NCBI GenBank assembly: GCA_002471845.1
Contig: DKQT01000033.1
Coordinates: forward strand, 1-64,000
Direction: 5' to 3'
Length of the DNA stretch: 64,000 nt
DNA from: Fidelibacterota bacterium UBA7301
GTDB taxonomy: Bacteria > Fidelibacterota > Marinisomatia > Marinisomatales > TCS55
The translations under genes were made by a program, and so were the position numbers. This document shows positions 54,356-63,933 of this stretch, piece after piece. How positions within the stretch are numbered: position 1 is the stretch's first letter; each line of letters opens with the position of its first letter. The notes below the pieces were generated by a model. That model was not told the DNA's origin, searched no databases, and saw only the letters and a program-made list of their open reading frames with translations.

Positions 54356-55753
54356 TTAATTGTTATATGCTGAATCCAGCGTTCCGAGTAACGCTTTTAA
54401 ATTAGCCTGTTCGATATAGGCGTCATACTTGGAGCGGATTAACGATGATCTTGCCCGGACTACAGACACCTGTGCATCCAGCACTTCCAGGATCGTGGTT
54501 GAACCCTGGGCATATCGCACCTGGGCCAGTTTCAAGTCTTCCTCTGCAGATTCAAGAACCGTTTCGTTGATGGGTATAATTTCCTGGTAATTGTTGAGTT
54601 GATCCAGAATTCCCTGCAGCTGGACGGACAGGTCCTGGAGTTGAGTTAAATATTCCGATTCCTGTTTATCCACGGTGATTTTTGCTTTTTGGATTCGAGT
54701 AGAAATGCTGTTCCCGGAAAAGATAGGGATGGATATGGATAAACCGGTACTCGTCCTTTTCTGATCATTATAATTATTTGATACTGCATCTCCAAAATTA
54801 TCGGAACTACCAGACATACTGGCATTGGCACTGATGGTGGGCAGGCGTGATCCTTTGGCAATTTTTTCACTGAGCTCTGCCCCGACAATCTGGTACTGCT
54901 TAGCATTCACGCTGGGATTGGATTTCTGAATCAGTTCAAACCCGGTCTCAAATTCAGGAATGATTTCCAACGGCGCTTCCACTTCCTGAACTCCAAAATC
55001 ACGGTCAGAACCAATCAAACCTATGGCATTTTTTAAAGATCGGTAAGCACTTTGAAGAGCTGCGTCATTATTCACTACATCCACCCGAGACTGGCCAAAT
55101 CGTACTTCAGCCTTTAGTAAATCCGTTTTCTTAGCGGACCCCAATTCAAATTTTTGTTCCGCCAAGGCCAATTGCTGCTGGGAACTCATTAGGTTGGATC
55201 GCGCCACATCCAGCAGTTGAGAAGTCTTTAGATAATTGAAATAAGCTGAATGAACATTGCGGATAATATTGGTCTTGACCTGACGGTCAAACTGTTCTGC
55301 AATACGATAACTATTCTTTGCTTGCCGAATCGTATTCCACCATATTCCCCCGTCATAGATATTTTGGGACAGGAAAATGCTTGAAGATGCATTGGTCTGA
55401 CTGCTGATCTTATCCAATGTAATCTCCCCGGTGTTTTGATTATAACCCCCGGTTTGTACGGGAAACCGAGATTCACTCATGCTTCCCGAAAACCGGAGTG
55501 AGGGCAAAATTCCGCCGTATGATCCTTTGACACCTTGCGCTGAGGATTTTAAATCCATGGCAGAAGCTTTCAGCGCTTCCTTATTTTCAAGGGCAATTTC
55601 TATCGCTTCTTCGAGAGTATAGGACTGGCTTAAACCCAGGGCAAAGGGCAATAGAATTAAAATTCGTTTAATAATTGTTCTAACCTTTCTTATCCAAAAA
55701 TGCCTTTTGCGGCGGCGCCGATCCCGGAGAAGATCACTAAACCGAGGATCCAT
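54356..55753 (-). CDS. TolC-family outer-membrane efflux channel
   Basis: 465 residues from the only available ATG (55753), overlapping the upstream YIP1 gene by 64 bases. The signal peptide core (RILILLPFALGLSQ) is then preceded by an odd 28-residue, Arg-rich lead. An in-frame ATT at 55675, with AAGG eight bases upstream, would give a normal short n-region and may be the true, rare start. The mature protein starts SYTLEEAIEIALENKEAL, the TolC/OEP repeat signature, with long helices and the second repeat near VLESAEEDLKLAQVRYAQGS. Confidence 0.88.
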   Translation of the reverse strand: MDPRFSDLLRDRRRRKRHFWIRKVRTIIKRILILLPFALGLSQSYTLEEAIEIALENKEALKASAMDLKSSAQGVKGSYGGILPSLRFSGSMSESRFPVQTGGYNQNTGEITLDKISSQTNASSSIFLSQNIYDGGIWWNTIRQAKNSYRIAEQFDRQVKTNIIRNVHSAYFNYLKTSQLLDVARSNLMSSQQQLALAEQKFELGSAKKTDLLKAEVRFGQSRVDVVNNDAALQSAYRSLKNAIGLIGSDRDFGVQEVEAPLEIIPEFETGFELIQKSNPSVNAKQYQIVGAELSEKIAKGSRLPTISANASMSGSSDNFGDAVSNNYNDQKRTSTGLSISIPIFSGNSISTRIQKAKITVDKQESEYLTQLQDLSVQLQGILDQLNNYQEIIPINETVLESAEEDLKLAQVRYAQGSTTILEVLDAQVSVVRARSSLIRSKYDAYIEQANLKALLGTLDSAYNN

Positions 55754-56403
55754 AATCCCGTCATGGTTGTCAATGCAGTTTTGGTTGATTTATTATACAA
55801 AATTCCCATTCCCACGGCTATGAGGAATACACGCCAAAAGGCGAAAATGTCAATCCCTACCAAGAAACTGTTGAGAAATTCTCCCTGTTCCCCAATGCCC
55901 AAAACACCGAGACCGGTATAAATCATAATATTGTCGGTAATATATTGAATAGGCACTTTGATGATGTATTCCACAGCAGAAGGCAGATAGGCAAAGGCCG
56001 TGATTGTAAATACTTTGCCATAAGTTCCCCCGCCCCCTAAAAATATATTGGCTGTAAGCATGGCAAAGAGAGTCCAGAATGCTATCCGGATGGGCCAAGA
56101 AACGGCCATACTTACATAGGTAAAGATAGCGGATACACCGGTTTTAGAATACATCTGGTCATATTGACTGGATAATAATTCTTCTTTTTGCTCATCTGGG
56201 ATATTTGCATTGTTACTGATACTTTTTTCAACTTGCTCCCATTGAAGGTCAGCAATTTGTTCTGAAAGCACAAAGCCGGAAACGATGGCCAACCCCATAA
56301 GTAATGCTATGGGTATTAAAGCCTGCTTCCAGTTAAACTCTTTTACAATGGTTTCCATGGTTTCACCGGGTGCGGTGATCACATTTATCATGTTTCCAAA
56401 CAT
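55690..56403 (-). CDS. YIP1-family membrane protein
   Basis: 237 residues with five or so hydrophobic segments (for example ALIPIALLMGLAIVSGFVL, ALTTMTGLWILGLVIFSGIG) and the N-terminal NVITAPGETMETI motif common to bacterial YIP1 proteins. First gene of the export operon. Its role there is unknown; it may assist assembly of the transporter. Confidence 0.8.
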   Translation of the reverse strand: MFGNMINVITAPGETMETIVKEFNWKQALIPIALLMGLAIVSGFVLSEQIADLQWEQVEKSISNNANIPDEQKEELLSSQYDQMYSKTGVSAIFTYVSMAVSWPIRIAFWTLFAMLTANIFLGGGGTYGKVFTITAFAYLPSAVEYIIKVPIQYITDNIMIYTGLGVLGIGEQGEFLNSFLVGIDIFAFWRVFLIAVGMGILYNKSTKTALTTMTGLWILGLVIFSGIGAAAKGIFG

Positions 56404-56477
56404 GTTATTCTCCTACCCTTATTATGAAAATATCTAAGACGTTCGATGCCTTAGACTTAAAAAAGTTCCTTTGTTTG

Positions 56478-56702
56478 TCATTCATTTTCATTTTTTTCAT
56501 CGGCAATAAATTCCAGGATATCTCCCGGCTGGCAATCCAGCACCCTGCAGACCGCTTCCAGGGTAGTGAACCGCACTGCTTTGGCCTTTTCCGTTTTCAG
56601 GATGGATAAATTGGCCTGGGTGATACCGACCTGTTCCGCAAGCTCTCCCAGAGAAATTTTCCGCCGGGCCATCATTACGTCTAAATTGATGCGGATGCTC
56701 AT
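56478..56702 (-). CDS. XRE/Cro-CI-type HTH regulator (YozG-like)
   Basis: 74 residues, almost only a helix-turn-helix domain: ISLGELAEQVGITQANLSIL. The form is that of the small regulators paired with DUF2975 membrane proteins. It starts one base into the DUF2975 stop. The two products may form a membrane-linked regulatory pair acting on the palindrome upstream of the operon. Confidence 0.9.
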   Translation of the reverse strand: MSIRINLDVMMARRKISLGELAEQVGITQANLSILKTEKAKAVRFTTLEAVCRVLDCQPGDILEFIADEKNENE

Positions 56703-57334
56703 TAAACCGTGAAATGATGCTCTTCTTTTAATTCAACACCGATCCGGAATGCCTCTGCAATGACTAGGATAACCAGTCCGGCTATAATCACATGAATACT
56801 AACATGAATTTTTGAATGAACTATAATTGTTTCAAAATTCAATCGAGGTTCCAGGTATAGCATTTTGATTAGATTTGCCAACCCTTGGATCAATTCAATA
56901 CCAATCATAGAAAATGCAATAATGTGAAGCCGCCTTCCATTTAAGACAATGAATGGATTTTTTTGCCGAACTGATTGAACAATCATCCATAGAGAATGGA
57001 TAACCCACAATATGAGACCGAAAAAAATCAAGTTTAATAGAAAAAATACGACCATAAGCGTTTTTGGAACGGGCCTATCGATTTGAAACAGCCCTTTTGC
57101 ATGTTCGATATTTACAGGAACAGTTTGATTGGAACCAAAGGTGGCTGTTCCCTGTTCATTTACAGAAAATTCAATGGGCGTTTTCAATCCTGATTTGTAC
57201 TCCGTAATTCCCAATACGGGCCCGAGAAGCATTTTTCCCAAAAAGAAGATGGATGCTACAATGGACAGGTACAAGATAATTCGCAATACAATATCCGCTG
57301 TCACGACTAATTTATCATTCAGTATTTTTTGCAA
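56702..57334 (-). CDS. DUF2975 membrane protein
   Basis: 210 residues with four predicted membrane segments (IILYLSIVASIFFLGKMLL, TLMVVFFLLNLIFFGLILWV, IAFSMIGIELIQGLANLI, VSIHVIIAGLVILVIAEAF) and the conserved NPFIVLNGRRLHIIA loop. Partner of the adjacent XRE regulator. Function not established. Confidence 0.88.
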   Translation of the reverse strand: MQKILNDKLVVTADIVLRIILYLSIVASIFFLGKMLLGPVLGITEYKSGLKTPIEFSVNEQGTATFGSNQTVPVNIEHAKGLFQIDRPVPKTLMVVFFLLNLIFFGLILWVIHSLWMIVQSVRQKNPFIVLNGRRLHIIAFSMIGIELIQGLANLIKMLYLEPRLNFETIIVHSKIHVSIHVIIAGLVILVIAEAFRIGVELKEEHHFTV

Positions 57335-57390
57335 AACAATCCTTTCAATGATTAAAATTGGGCGGTGAAGTTATTATAAGAAAAACCACT

Positions 57391-57412
57391 AAACAATAAA
57401 TATTTATTGTTT
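57391..57412. promoter_or_regulatory. Perfect 22-bp palindrome, candidate operator of the DUF2975/XRE operon
   Basis: AAACAATAAAT followed by its exact inverse complement ATTTATTGTTT, in the 90-base gap upstream of the DUF2975 start and downstream of the lipoprotein gene. A symmetric site without loop fits a homodimeric HTH protein such as the XRE regulator two genes away. A weak AT-rich bidirectional terminator is the alternative. Confidence 0.5.
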
Positions 57413-57424
57413 TTCGATATATTA

Positions 57425-58279
57425 TTATTGAGTTACCAATTTTCCGCCAGTTCGACAAAAAGGATATTTAAAATAATTTTCACTGAAAGCATCATATCCG
57501 TAACCAATAACACCCAATAGGTTTTCAGGAATATCTTTCCTATCCACAACCAGGTAGGGAATAACCTCATATGTTCCACTGGGTAGATTCAAATTGGTAT
57601 AATCAAAATTAATTGTTATCTGTTTCTTGGGCTGTGCTATATATTCCCGTGTGATTATGGCATTATCCAGGTCCACAGAATAAGCCAGTTTTTTCGTCTT
57701 GCTATCCTGGATTAAAAGTCCCGTATGGATGTTACCATCCCGGGTTTGAATTTTTTTCAAATGGACAAAAAGATTACTCTTGTCCGGTATAATATCGATT
57801 TCCACTGAAACAACATTGTCATAATTTGAAGAAACCACTTCCGGGGATACAGTAGTATTTACCCCCACCATCCGATTCATATAAATTGTTTTTTTCAGTT
57901 CCCCCTTAATGGTAATCAACTTTTCATCTGCCACGACCTGCCCGGCCGCAAATTTAACCGATACCGTCGAGATGCTGTAATTCCCCATAAAAAAATGAAT
58001 GGTGTATTCTCCATCTACGATAGCGCCGCTGGATACATCGTTGGCGGCAGGCAAAACCAATTCAAATGAACCGTCTATATCTGTTGTGGTTTTGATTCCC
58101 AGCCCTTCTGCCCACACTAATACATGCTCGTGGTAACCGTTGGGATAGTAATCCACTTTACCCAATTTTACATGGCCGGTGATAGTACGGTTTGGAATTT
58201 TATCATCCTCGAAAAAGGAATTTTCTTCGCAGGCGGTGACTAATAAAAATCCCAAGAAGTATAAGATGATATTTTTCAT
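57425..58279 (-). CDS. Lipoprotein with carboxypeptidase-regulatory-like fold
   Basis: 284 residues, lipobox at Cys17 (LLVTAC). Residues about 30-115 contain a beta-sandwich like CarboxypepD_reg domains (TITGHVKLGKVDY, TDIDGSFELVLPA). The rest is strand-rich without a recognised family. It starts on the last base of the TonB receptor stop codon and is the probable surface partner of that receptor. Confidence 0.65.
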   Translation of the reverse strand: MKNIILYFLGFLLVTACEENSFFEDDKIPNRTITGHVKLGKVDYYPNGYHEHVLVWAEGLGIKTTTDIDGSFELVLPAANDVSSGAIVDGEYTIHFFMGNYSISTVSVKFAAGQVVADEKLITIKGELKKTIYMNRMVGVNTTVSPEVVSSNYDNVVSVEIDIIPDKSNLFVHLKKIQTRDGNIHTGLLIQDSKTKKLAYSVDLDNAIITREYIAQPKKQITINFDYTNLNLPSGTYEVIPYLVVDRKDIPENLLGVIGYGYDAFSENYFKYPFCRTGGKLVTQ

Positions 58280-60507
58280 TAGAATTCTGCGCTGAAAGTA
58301 ATGTATTTACGTGTATCTCTTAAGAGGAGGCCATCTAAGGTGGTTTCATTTTTTTTCAGGTTTCTTCCGGAATAGGACAATTTGCCTTTTACCGGTCCCG
58401 CGTTCAGCTTTAGTGTAAGACTCATATCATAGTTTGCAAAGGCCGGTAGTTCGATTTCTTTAAATCCTTCTCTGGGTAGGCGAATCCAACCCACCTGTTC
58501 ACTTTCCATGAACCAGCGGAAGTCAAAAGAAACAAATCGCCATTTGCTGGTCATATTCCATGTTATCTTGGAAGCGGATTTAAACGGAAACAGGCTGAGA
58601 TCGGAAATATTGTATTTTGAAAAACCAAATTCCCCTGTCAATCCTTCATTATAGCCTTTGATTTTTACCTTTCCTTCAAAACCACTCATATCCGCTGTAC
58701 CTACATTTTCATAATATCCTACCGGCATACCCAATAAATAAGTCATTCGCATTTTGTTGATGAAATCATTCCTGAAAAAACTTCCCTGGAACTCAAGCTG
58801 GTCAATATTCTCCATTGCCTCAGGCTTGTTTATCACACTGACTCCAATCTCGAGGGATTTCATTTTTTCCGGGTAAAGTGCCGTCTGTCCCTCTCCTGGG
58901 ATGTCCGTAAGGCTGATCTGCTGCTGCAGGGTAGGAAATTTCACATTTGAACCGGTGGTCACCCAAAACCCCAGAGTCTGGTTTGGCTGGCGCCGGGAAG
59001 CAATCGTGGAGAGCTTTACAATCGTTTCCTGCCAGTCATTTTCACCAAAATTCATAAACCCCTTATCCTCGTTCCCGGCCTGGTGTTCACTGCGATAAAT
59101 TAACCTGGACTTGGAATCTATTACTTTGTCCTGGCGAATGCTCATATCCAAATCCGTCAACCATCTTCCTTCCGCGTCCCCTTTACTGTGAAGTTTAACC
59201 ACCCCGGCATACCCGATTTGTTTCCGGTTTAGGTCAGCGCCTTTCAGCCCAATCTGGCTGATGTTGCTCATAGCCCGATCATCCCAGAAGCGCAAGACAG
59301 AATTTTCCATCTGGGCACTGAACATAAGTTCTGTCCGGTCTGTGGCAATGTATTTCCTGGATTCAAACTTTTTAGCGCTATGGTCCAGGTTGCGGGAGAT
59401 CATTCCTGATAAATTATTGAGGCCTTGAATTTCAGATAAGCTGTGGTTACCGTATGCAAATTCTATTTCACCCAGGGGACCCAGTAACCCGGTGTACCGC
59501 AGGCCAAACAGCTTGTTGGTGGAATTGATTGTATTGTTGTCCCGGTGATTGTTATAGGTCTGCTTGTCCCGTGCCAAGTTGATGTCAAAATCGCCATAAA
59601 GCCAGGATCGTTTAAATTTTTGATTCATATCAGCTGAAGTATGAGTTAAGGAGGAAACCAGTCCTCCTTCCTCACTTTCAAATTCATCAAACTGGCGGCG
59701 GTAGGAACCCTGTTTTTGATTGAGAGAAATAAAAGATTCTCCAACTTGCAACTGTCCATTCGCATTCCAAAAGCCAGATTTATAACTGCCTAATTGTTGG
59801 GAAAATTTGAACCATTTATCCTTGGTATTCCTGGACACAATATTTACCACGCCGGAAAAAGCATCGGGACCGTAAAGCACCGAGTGCCCGCCCTTCACAA
59901 TTTCAATCTGTTCAATATTCTGCATATCAACCAGTGATAAATCAAAAACATTATCAAAGGCACGGTTGAGACGAATCCCGTTATAAAGGATTAATACATC
60001 ATCCGCATTCCCCGCACGGATTGATATTGTTTTCCTGCCGCTGAGGGATTCCTCAATCTGGACGCTTTGATCCGTGGCCAGGAGATCGCCTGCATCGGTA
60101 AAACCCCGCAGTTCAAATTCTTCGGATTGGATAATGGATACGGTTTGGGGCAGATCCTTTTCGATGGTCGGTTTGCGCCTGTCCCCGGCTGTTTCAATCG
60201 TTTCAAACTGGAGCACTCTGGGCATCATGCGGATATGGGGCGATTTGGACAGGCTGTCCACGCGGATAAAAAATTCTTCATACCCAATATGCTGGAATTT
60301 TACAATTTGATCATCATTGAACTGTCCTATATCCAGAACATAGTTTCCCGATTCGTCGCTGGATACACCATAATCCGAACCTTGGATGGTAATATTGACC
60401 CCTGTCAAAGAGGCATTTGTCAGCCGATCCTTGATGGAACCGGTGACTTCCTGTCCCCATAATGTTGAAATAGAAACAAATAAACAGATGAAATAATATT
60501 TTTTCAT
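58279..60507 (-). CDS. TonB-dependent outer-membrane receptor
   Basis: 742 residues. Signal peptide, then an N-terminal CarboxypepD_reg-like domain (GSIKDRLTNASLTGVNITI), then the plug domain (QTVSIIQSEEFELRGF, IVKGGHSVLYGPDAFSGVVN) and a 22-stranded-type barrel ending in Phe. No STN domain, so no obvious sigma/anti-sigma signalling. Nearby genes give no substrate. It overlaps the nucleotidyltransferase stop by 4 bases on the 5' side and the lipoprotein on the 3' side. Confidence 0.92.
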   Translation of the reverse strand: MKKYYFICLFVSISTLWGQEVTGSIKDRLTNASLTGVNITIQGSDYGVSSDESGNYVLDIGQFNDDQIVKFQHIGYEEFFIRVDSLSKSPHIRMMPRVLQFETIETAGDRRKPTIEKDLPQTVSIIQSEEFELRGFTDAGDLLATDQSVQIEESLSGRKTISIRAGNADDVLILYNGIRLNRAFDNVFDLSLVDMQNIEQIEIVKGGHSVLYGPDAFSGVVNIVSRNTKDKWFKFSQQLGSYKSGFWNANGQLQVGESFISLNQKQGSYRRQFDEFESEEGGLVSSLTHTSADMNQKFKRSWLYGDFDINLARDKQTYNNHRDNNTINSTNKLFGLRYTGLLGPLGEIEFAYGNHSLSEIQGLNNLSGMISRNLDHSAKKFESRKYIATDRTELMFSAQMENSVLRFWDDRAMSNISQIGLKGADLNRKQIGYAGVVKLHSKGDAEGRWLTDLDMSIRQDKVIDSKSRLIYRSEHQAGNEDKGFMNFGENDWQETIVKLSTIASRRQPNQTLGFWVTTGSNVKFPTLQQQISLTDIPGEGQTALYPEKMKSLEIGVSVINKPEAMENIDQLEFQGSFFRNDFINKMRMTYLLGMPVGYYENVGTADMSGFEGKVKIKGYNEGLTGEFGFSKYNISDLSLFPFKSASKITWNMTSKWRFVSFDFRWFMESEQVGWIRLPREGFKEIELPAFANYDMSLTLKLNAGPVKGKLSYSGRNLKKNETTLDGLLLRDTRKYITFSAEF

Positions 60508-61961
60508 GATCCCTCGTCTGCGGCAGGCAGGCCGTCTTTATTTTCAGAAATAATGGTGTCTTTTATTTCCATAAAATAGGCATAGGCCGCTTCATAGTTA
60601 TTATCAATTTTTTCATCTAGGATTGCATCTTCAATAGCGGATTTTATTTTGCCAACCGCGCGCCCTTCCTGTAATCCGCATACTTTCATGATTTCATCTC
60701 CCCGTACAGGGGATTGAAAGGCCTTCAGGGCATCCCGTTCCGTTACATTCTGCATTTTGGCTTCGACCCGCTCAAAATTTCCTATGTACTTACTTACTTT
60801 ATGGGGATTTTTAGTTGTGATATCCGCTCGGCATAAAGTGAGCAGATCATCTATATCCTCCCCGGCAGCAACCATAACCCGTCGAACAGCAGAATCGGTA
60901 ATTTCTTTCTTCGCCAATGCGATAGGGCGCAAATGAAGAAGTGTCAGCTTTTTGAGATAATCTTTCAATTCGTTAGATAGTTTCATCCGTTTGGCCACTT
61001 TATTGAGCATCCGTTCGCCCACCGCATCATGCCCGTGGAAAGTATAACCTTTTTGATTATCAATCCGTCGTGTGTTAGGCTTGGCAATATCATGGACCAA
61101 AGCAGCAAAACGCAGTTTCATTTTATCCGAGAGGTTAGCGGCATTATCCACCACCTGTATGGTGTGGTAAAAAATATCCTTATGGTGCCATTCACTGGTC
61201 TGGGCCATTCCGTACATAACGTGGATTTCTGGAAATACATGCTCCATTAAGCCCACTTTTTGTAGAATGTTCAAACCAACAGAAGGTTTAGGTGTGGATA
61301 GAATTTTGGTGAATTCGGTTGTGATCCGTTCTTCGGATACAATTTGGATACGCTCTGCCTGCCTTTGCATGGATTGATAACATTTTTCTTCAATACGAAA
61401 TCCAAGGGCAGAGGCAAAATATGCGGCACGCATCATCCGCAAGGGGTCTTCTGAGAATGTTTCATCCGGATCCAGAGGTGTGACCAATTGTTTTACCATC
61501 AGGTCCTGGACCCCCTTATGAGGATCATGCAGTTCACCGAATTCTTTCGGTATCAAGCTCATGGCCATGGCATTAACGGTAAAATCCCGGCGAAGGAGGT
61601 CACCATTCAGGTCCGTGTAAACGATTTTTTTAGGTTTCCTGGAATCCGAATCATAGGCTTCTTCCCTGGCAGCGGTAACTTCAATGGGAATCGGTTTCGA
61701 AGGAATATGGGCAGTGGAAAATTTTGGGAAGGGAACCACTTTTTTGATTCCCATTTCTTTTGCCAACAATTTGGCAAATTCTATCCCGTCTCCTATAACC
61801 ATGATATCAATTTCCTTCAGTTTTCGGTTGAGGAACAGGTCCCGTACCACACCGCCAACCACATAAACCTCTTTTTTATTCGCTTCGGCAATTTCTCCAA
61901 TTTGCTTGAGGGTATAACGGGGCTCCGGTTGTATATCGAGTAAATGCTGGATATTTGCCAT
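60504..61961 (-). CDS. cca: tRNA nucleotidyltransferase / poly(A) polymerase family with HD domain
   Basis: 485 residues from ATG 61961; an ATG at 62012 would add 17 residues and is less likely. The nucleotidyltransferase head has VVGGVVRDLFLNR and EIDIMVIGDG (DxD), RRDFTVNAMA is the next motif, and an HD phosphohydrolase domain (LVHDIAKPNT) follows near residue 280. CCA-adding enzymes and poly(A) polymerases share this layout, so the exact activity is not fixed. Confidence 0.85.
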   Translation of the reverse strand: MANIQHLLDIQPEPRYTLKQIGEIAEANKKEVYVVGGVVRDLFLNRKLKEIDIMVIGDGIEFAKLLAKEMGIKKVVPFPKFSTAHIPSKPIPIEVTAAREEAYDSDSRKPKKIVYTDLNGDLLRRDFTVNAMAMSLIPKEFGELHDPHKGVQDLMVKQLVTPLDPDETFSEDPLRMMRAAYFASALGFRIEEKCYQSMQRQAERIQIVSEERITTEFTKILSTPKPSVGLNILQKVGLMEHVFPEIHVMYGMAQTSEWHHKDIFYHTIQVVDNAANLSDKMKLRFAALVHDIAKPNTRRIDNQKGYTFHGHDAVGERMLNKVAKRMKLSNELKDYLKKLTLLHLRPIALAKKEITDSAVRRVMVAAGEDIDDLLTLCRADITTKNPHKVSKYIGNFERVEAKMQNVTERDALKAFQSPVRGDEIMKVCGLQEGRAVGKIKSAIEDAILDEKIDNNYEAAYAYFMEIKDTIISENKDGLPAADEGS

Positions 61962-62063
61962 CTTAGAAATTAATACAAATATATTAGAGACGTATTGGCG
62001 ATATATCTCCATATGTGATGGATGACACTTTTTTTGATGTTGGATATCCCTTACTTTCTGACC

Positions 62064-62888
62064 ATGAGAATTCTACTCTCACTTCTGGTCTTATCATCCA
62101 CGGCCTTGACCCAATTTGGTAAAGTGGAGGTTACCATTGATGATCGCCTCCTGCGGGAAAGTGAACGGCAGGAACTATCAATCCTCAGAGATGAAGTTAC
62201 CCGCTTCTTTGCCGGGCGTATCTGGAATGAAGATTTCCAGGGGCTCAAGATTCCTCTCCATATTTCCATTGCCTTCCAGGGTGTGGCTCAAAAAGGCGGA
62301 CTCAAAACATTCCACGCCCAGGCCCTCATTTCTGACGCCATGGATATCCGTTATTTCGACAAAGCTGTCCAATTTTATTTCAGTCCGGGAGGCGCCATCC
62401 ATTTTGACCCGGTGGTTTTTGATCCACTGGGCAACTTCCTGGCTTTTTATGCTTATGCTGTAATGGCCGGGTATATGGACACCTACGACTTTTACGGCGG
62501 GAACCATGCCTATGACCAGGCGCGGGAGATTGCCCTGCGGGGGATTGCTTCTGATTTTCCCAAAGGATGGAGTACACGTATTCAGTTATTAAAAGAAGTA
62601 ACCGGTAATAAAGGCCTCCGGGAAGCCCGTTTTGCCTATTACGTGGCTGTGGATCTATTCGACCAGGGGAAACCCGATGAGGCCTTAAAAGAATTTGGCT
62701 TTATGATGAACGGCCTGAAAAAAGTGGTTTATGGATTTCCCGTTGGTCGGATGCAGTATTTTTTAAAGGCCCATGCCATTGATATAACCCATAAATTGAC
62801 CATCCTTGGTCAGGAAGAATCTTTAAAGTACCTTGCTGATGTTGACCCGGAACGAAAAAATATCTATTTGAAGAATATAAAGAAATAA
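62064..62888 (+). CDS. DUF4835/PorD-like secreted protein
   Basis: 274 residues from ATG 62064, whose signal peptide (MRILLSLLVLSSTAL) would be buried if the ATG at 62022 were used. The pattern F-F-x-G-R-x-W (TRFFAGRIWNEDF), NFLAFYAYAVMAGYMDTYDF, YGGNHAYDQAREIA and GWSTRIQL follow DUF4835, which in Bacteroidota is annotated as PorD of type IX secretion. Finding it here, next to no other secretion genes, is notable. Divergent from cca, convergent with the glycosyltransferase. Confidence 0.7.
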   Translation: MRILLSLLVLSSTALTQFGKVEVTIDDRLLRESERQELSILRDEVTRFFAGRIWNEDFQGLKIPLHISIAFQGVAQKGGLKTFHAQALISDAMDIRYFDKAVQFYFSPGGAIHFDPVVFDPLGNFLAFYAYAVMAGYMDTYDFYGGNHAYDQAREIALRGIASDFPKGWSTRIQLLKEVTGNKGLREARFAYYVAVDLFDQGKPDEALKEFGFMMNGLKKVVYGFPVGRMQYFLKAHAIDITHKLTILGQEESLKYLADVDPERKNIYLKNIKK

Positions 62889-62895
62889 AGATTTA

Positions 62896-63933
62896 TTATT
62901 CTCTAACAATTTCCGCCGATCGTTTCTTGCGGCGAATATAGTAGTCAAAAACAACGCTGCCCCAATATAACCGCCGGAGGACGGTTTTATCCTTCACCTG
63001 GCGGACCTGCTTTACCCTTCGCCGCCGTTTCCAGACAACATGAAGGTGAGTGATTATCCATAGCAATGATTGAATGATGCCGAAAAAGTGGTTCATATCT
63101 AAACGAACCAGCGAATAGACTAATGCTACAAACTCCAATGCCAAGCGGATGGGTGTTAGGTATAATGTGAGGGGCAGGCTGTAATTGGACAAAACCATAA
63201 GCAATGAATTGCGGTGATTTAAATATTGTTTCTGACGGGAGAACATGGGCAGTGTCACGGCATTTTTATGAAAGACAACTGAACCGGGACTGGACCAGAC
63301 TTCCCTGCCCATGAGATGAAATCGCCAGCATAAGTCAATCTCTTCCTGATGGGCGAAGAATGTTTCATCAAAGCCACCAGCTGTTTCAAAATCGTATTTC
63401 CGCACCATGATGGCGGTGCCGCTGGCCCAGAAAATAGGACGCATTTTATCATACTGACCTTCGTCTGCTTCCCGTTCCAGGAATACACGCCCTCGAACAA
63501 AGGGAAAGCCCAACACATCCAGCCAGCCGCCGGCACCGCCGGCATAGTCAAATTTTTCCCGTTCAAAAAAATTCAGTATTTTGGGCTGAACCGCCGCCAC
63601 ATTGGGATTAAGATTCATGAAATCCACTAAACCATCCAGCCAGTGATGATCCTGGACAGTATCATTATTCAGGAATACAACAAATTCTCCATCAGCGGCT
63701 CCGGCCCCGCGGTTGCATCCGCCGGCATAGCCGTAATTCCGGTCATTCTTGACCAACTTAACCTGGGGAAAATTTAGGCTCACCCAATCCGGGCTACCGT
63801 CGGTGGAAGCGTTATCCACCACAATAATTTCATAATTAGGATATGCTGTTTGAACGAGAGATTCCAAACATTCGGACAGCACCTCGGTCCCGTTCCAATG
63901 GGGAATGATAACAGAAACTAAAGGGTTAGACAT
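62896..63933 (-). CDS. Family 2 glycosyltransferase
   Basis: 345 residues. N-terminal GT-A fold: VSVIIPHWNGTEVLSECLES, IIVVDNASTDGSPDW, VFLNNDTVQDHHWL (DxD-like site), and the EEIDLCWRFHLMG motif, as in rhamnosyltransferase-like GT2 enzymes. A C-terminal hydrophobic part (about 260-310) suggests membrane association. It probably adds sugar to an O-antigen or surface polysaccharide. ATG 63933; left flank has no other gene before the window end. Confidence 0.92.
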   Translation of the reverse strand: MSNPLVSVIIPHWNGTEVLSECLESLVQTAYPNYEIIVVDNASTDGSPDWVSLNFPQVKLVKNDRNYGYAGGCNRGAGAADGEFVVFLNNDTVQDHHWLDGLVDFMNLNPNVAAVQPKILNFFEREKFDYAGGAGGWLDVLGFPFVRGRVFLEREADEGQYDKMRPIFWASGTAIMVRKYDFETAGGFDETFFAHQEEIDLCWRFHLMGREVWSSPGSVVFHKNAVTLPMFSRQKQYLNHRNSLLMVLSNYSLPLTLYLTPIRLALEFVALVYSLVRLDMNHFFGIIQSLLWIITHLHVVWKRRRRVKQVRQVKDKTVLRRLYWGSVVFDYYIRRKKRSAEIVRE

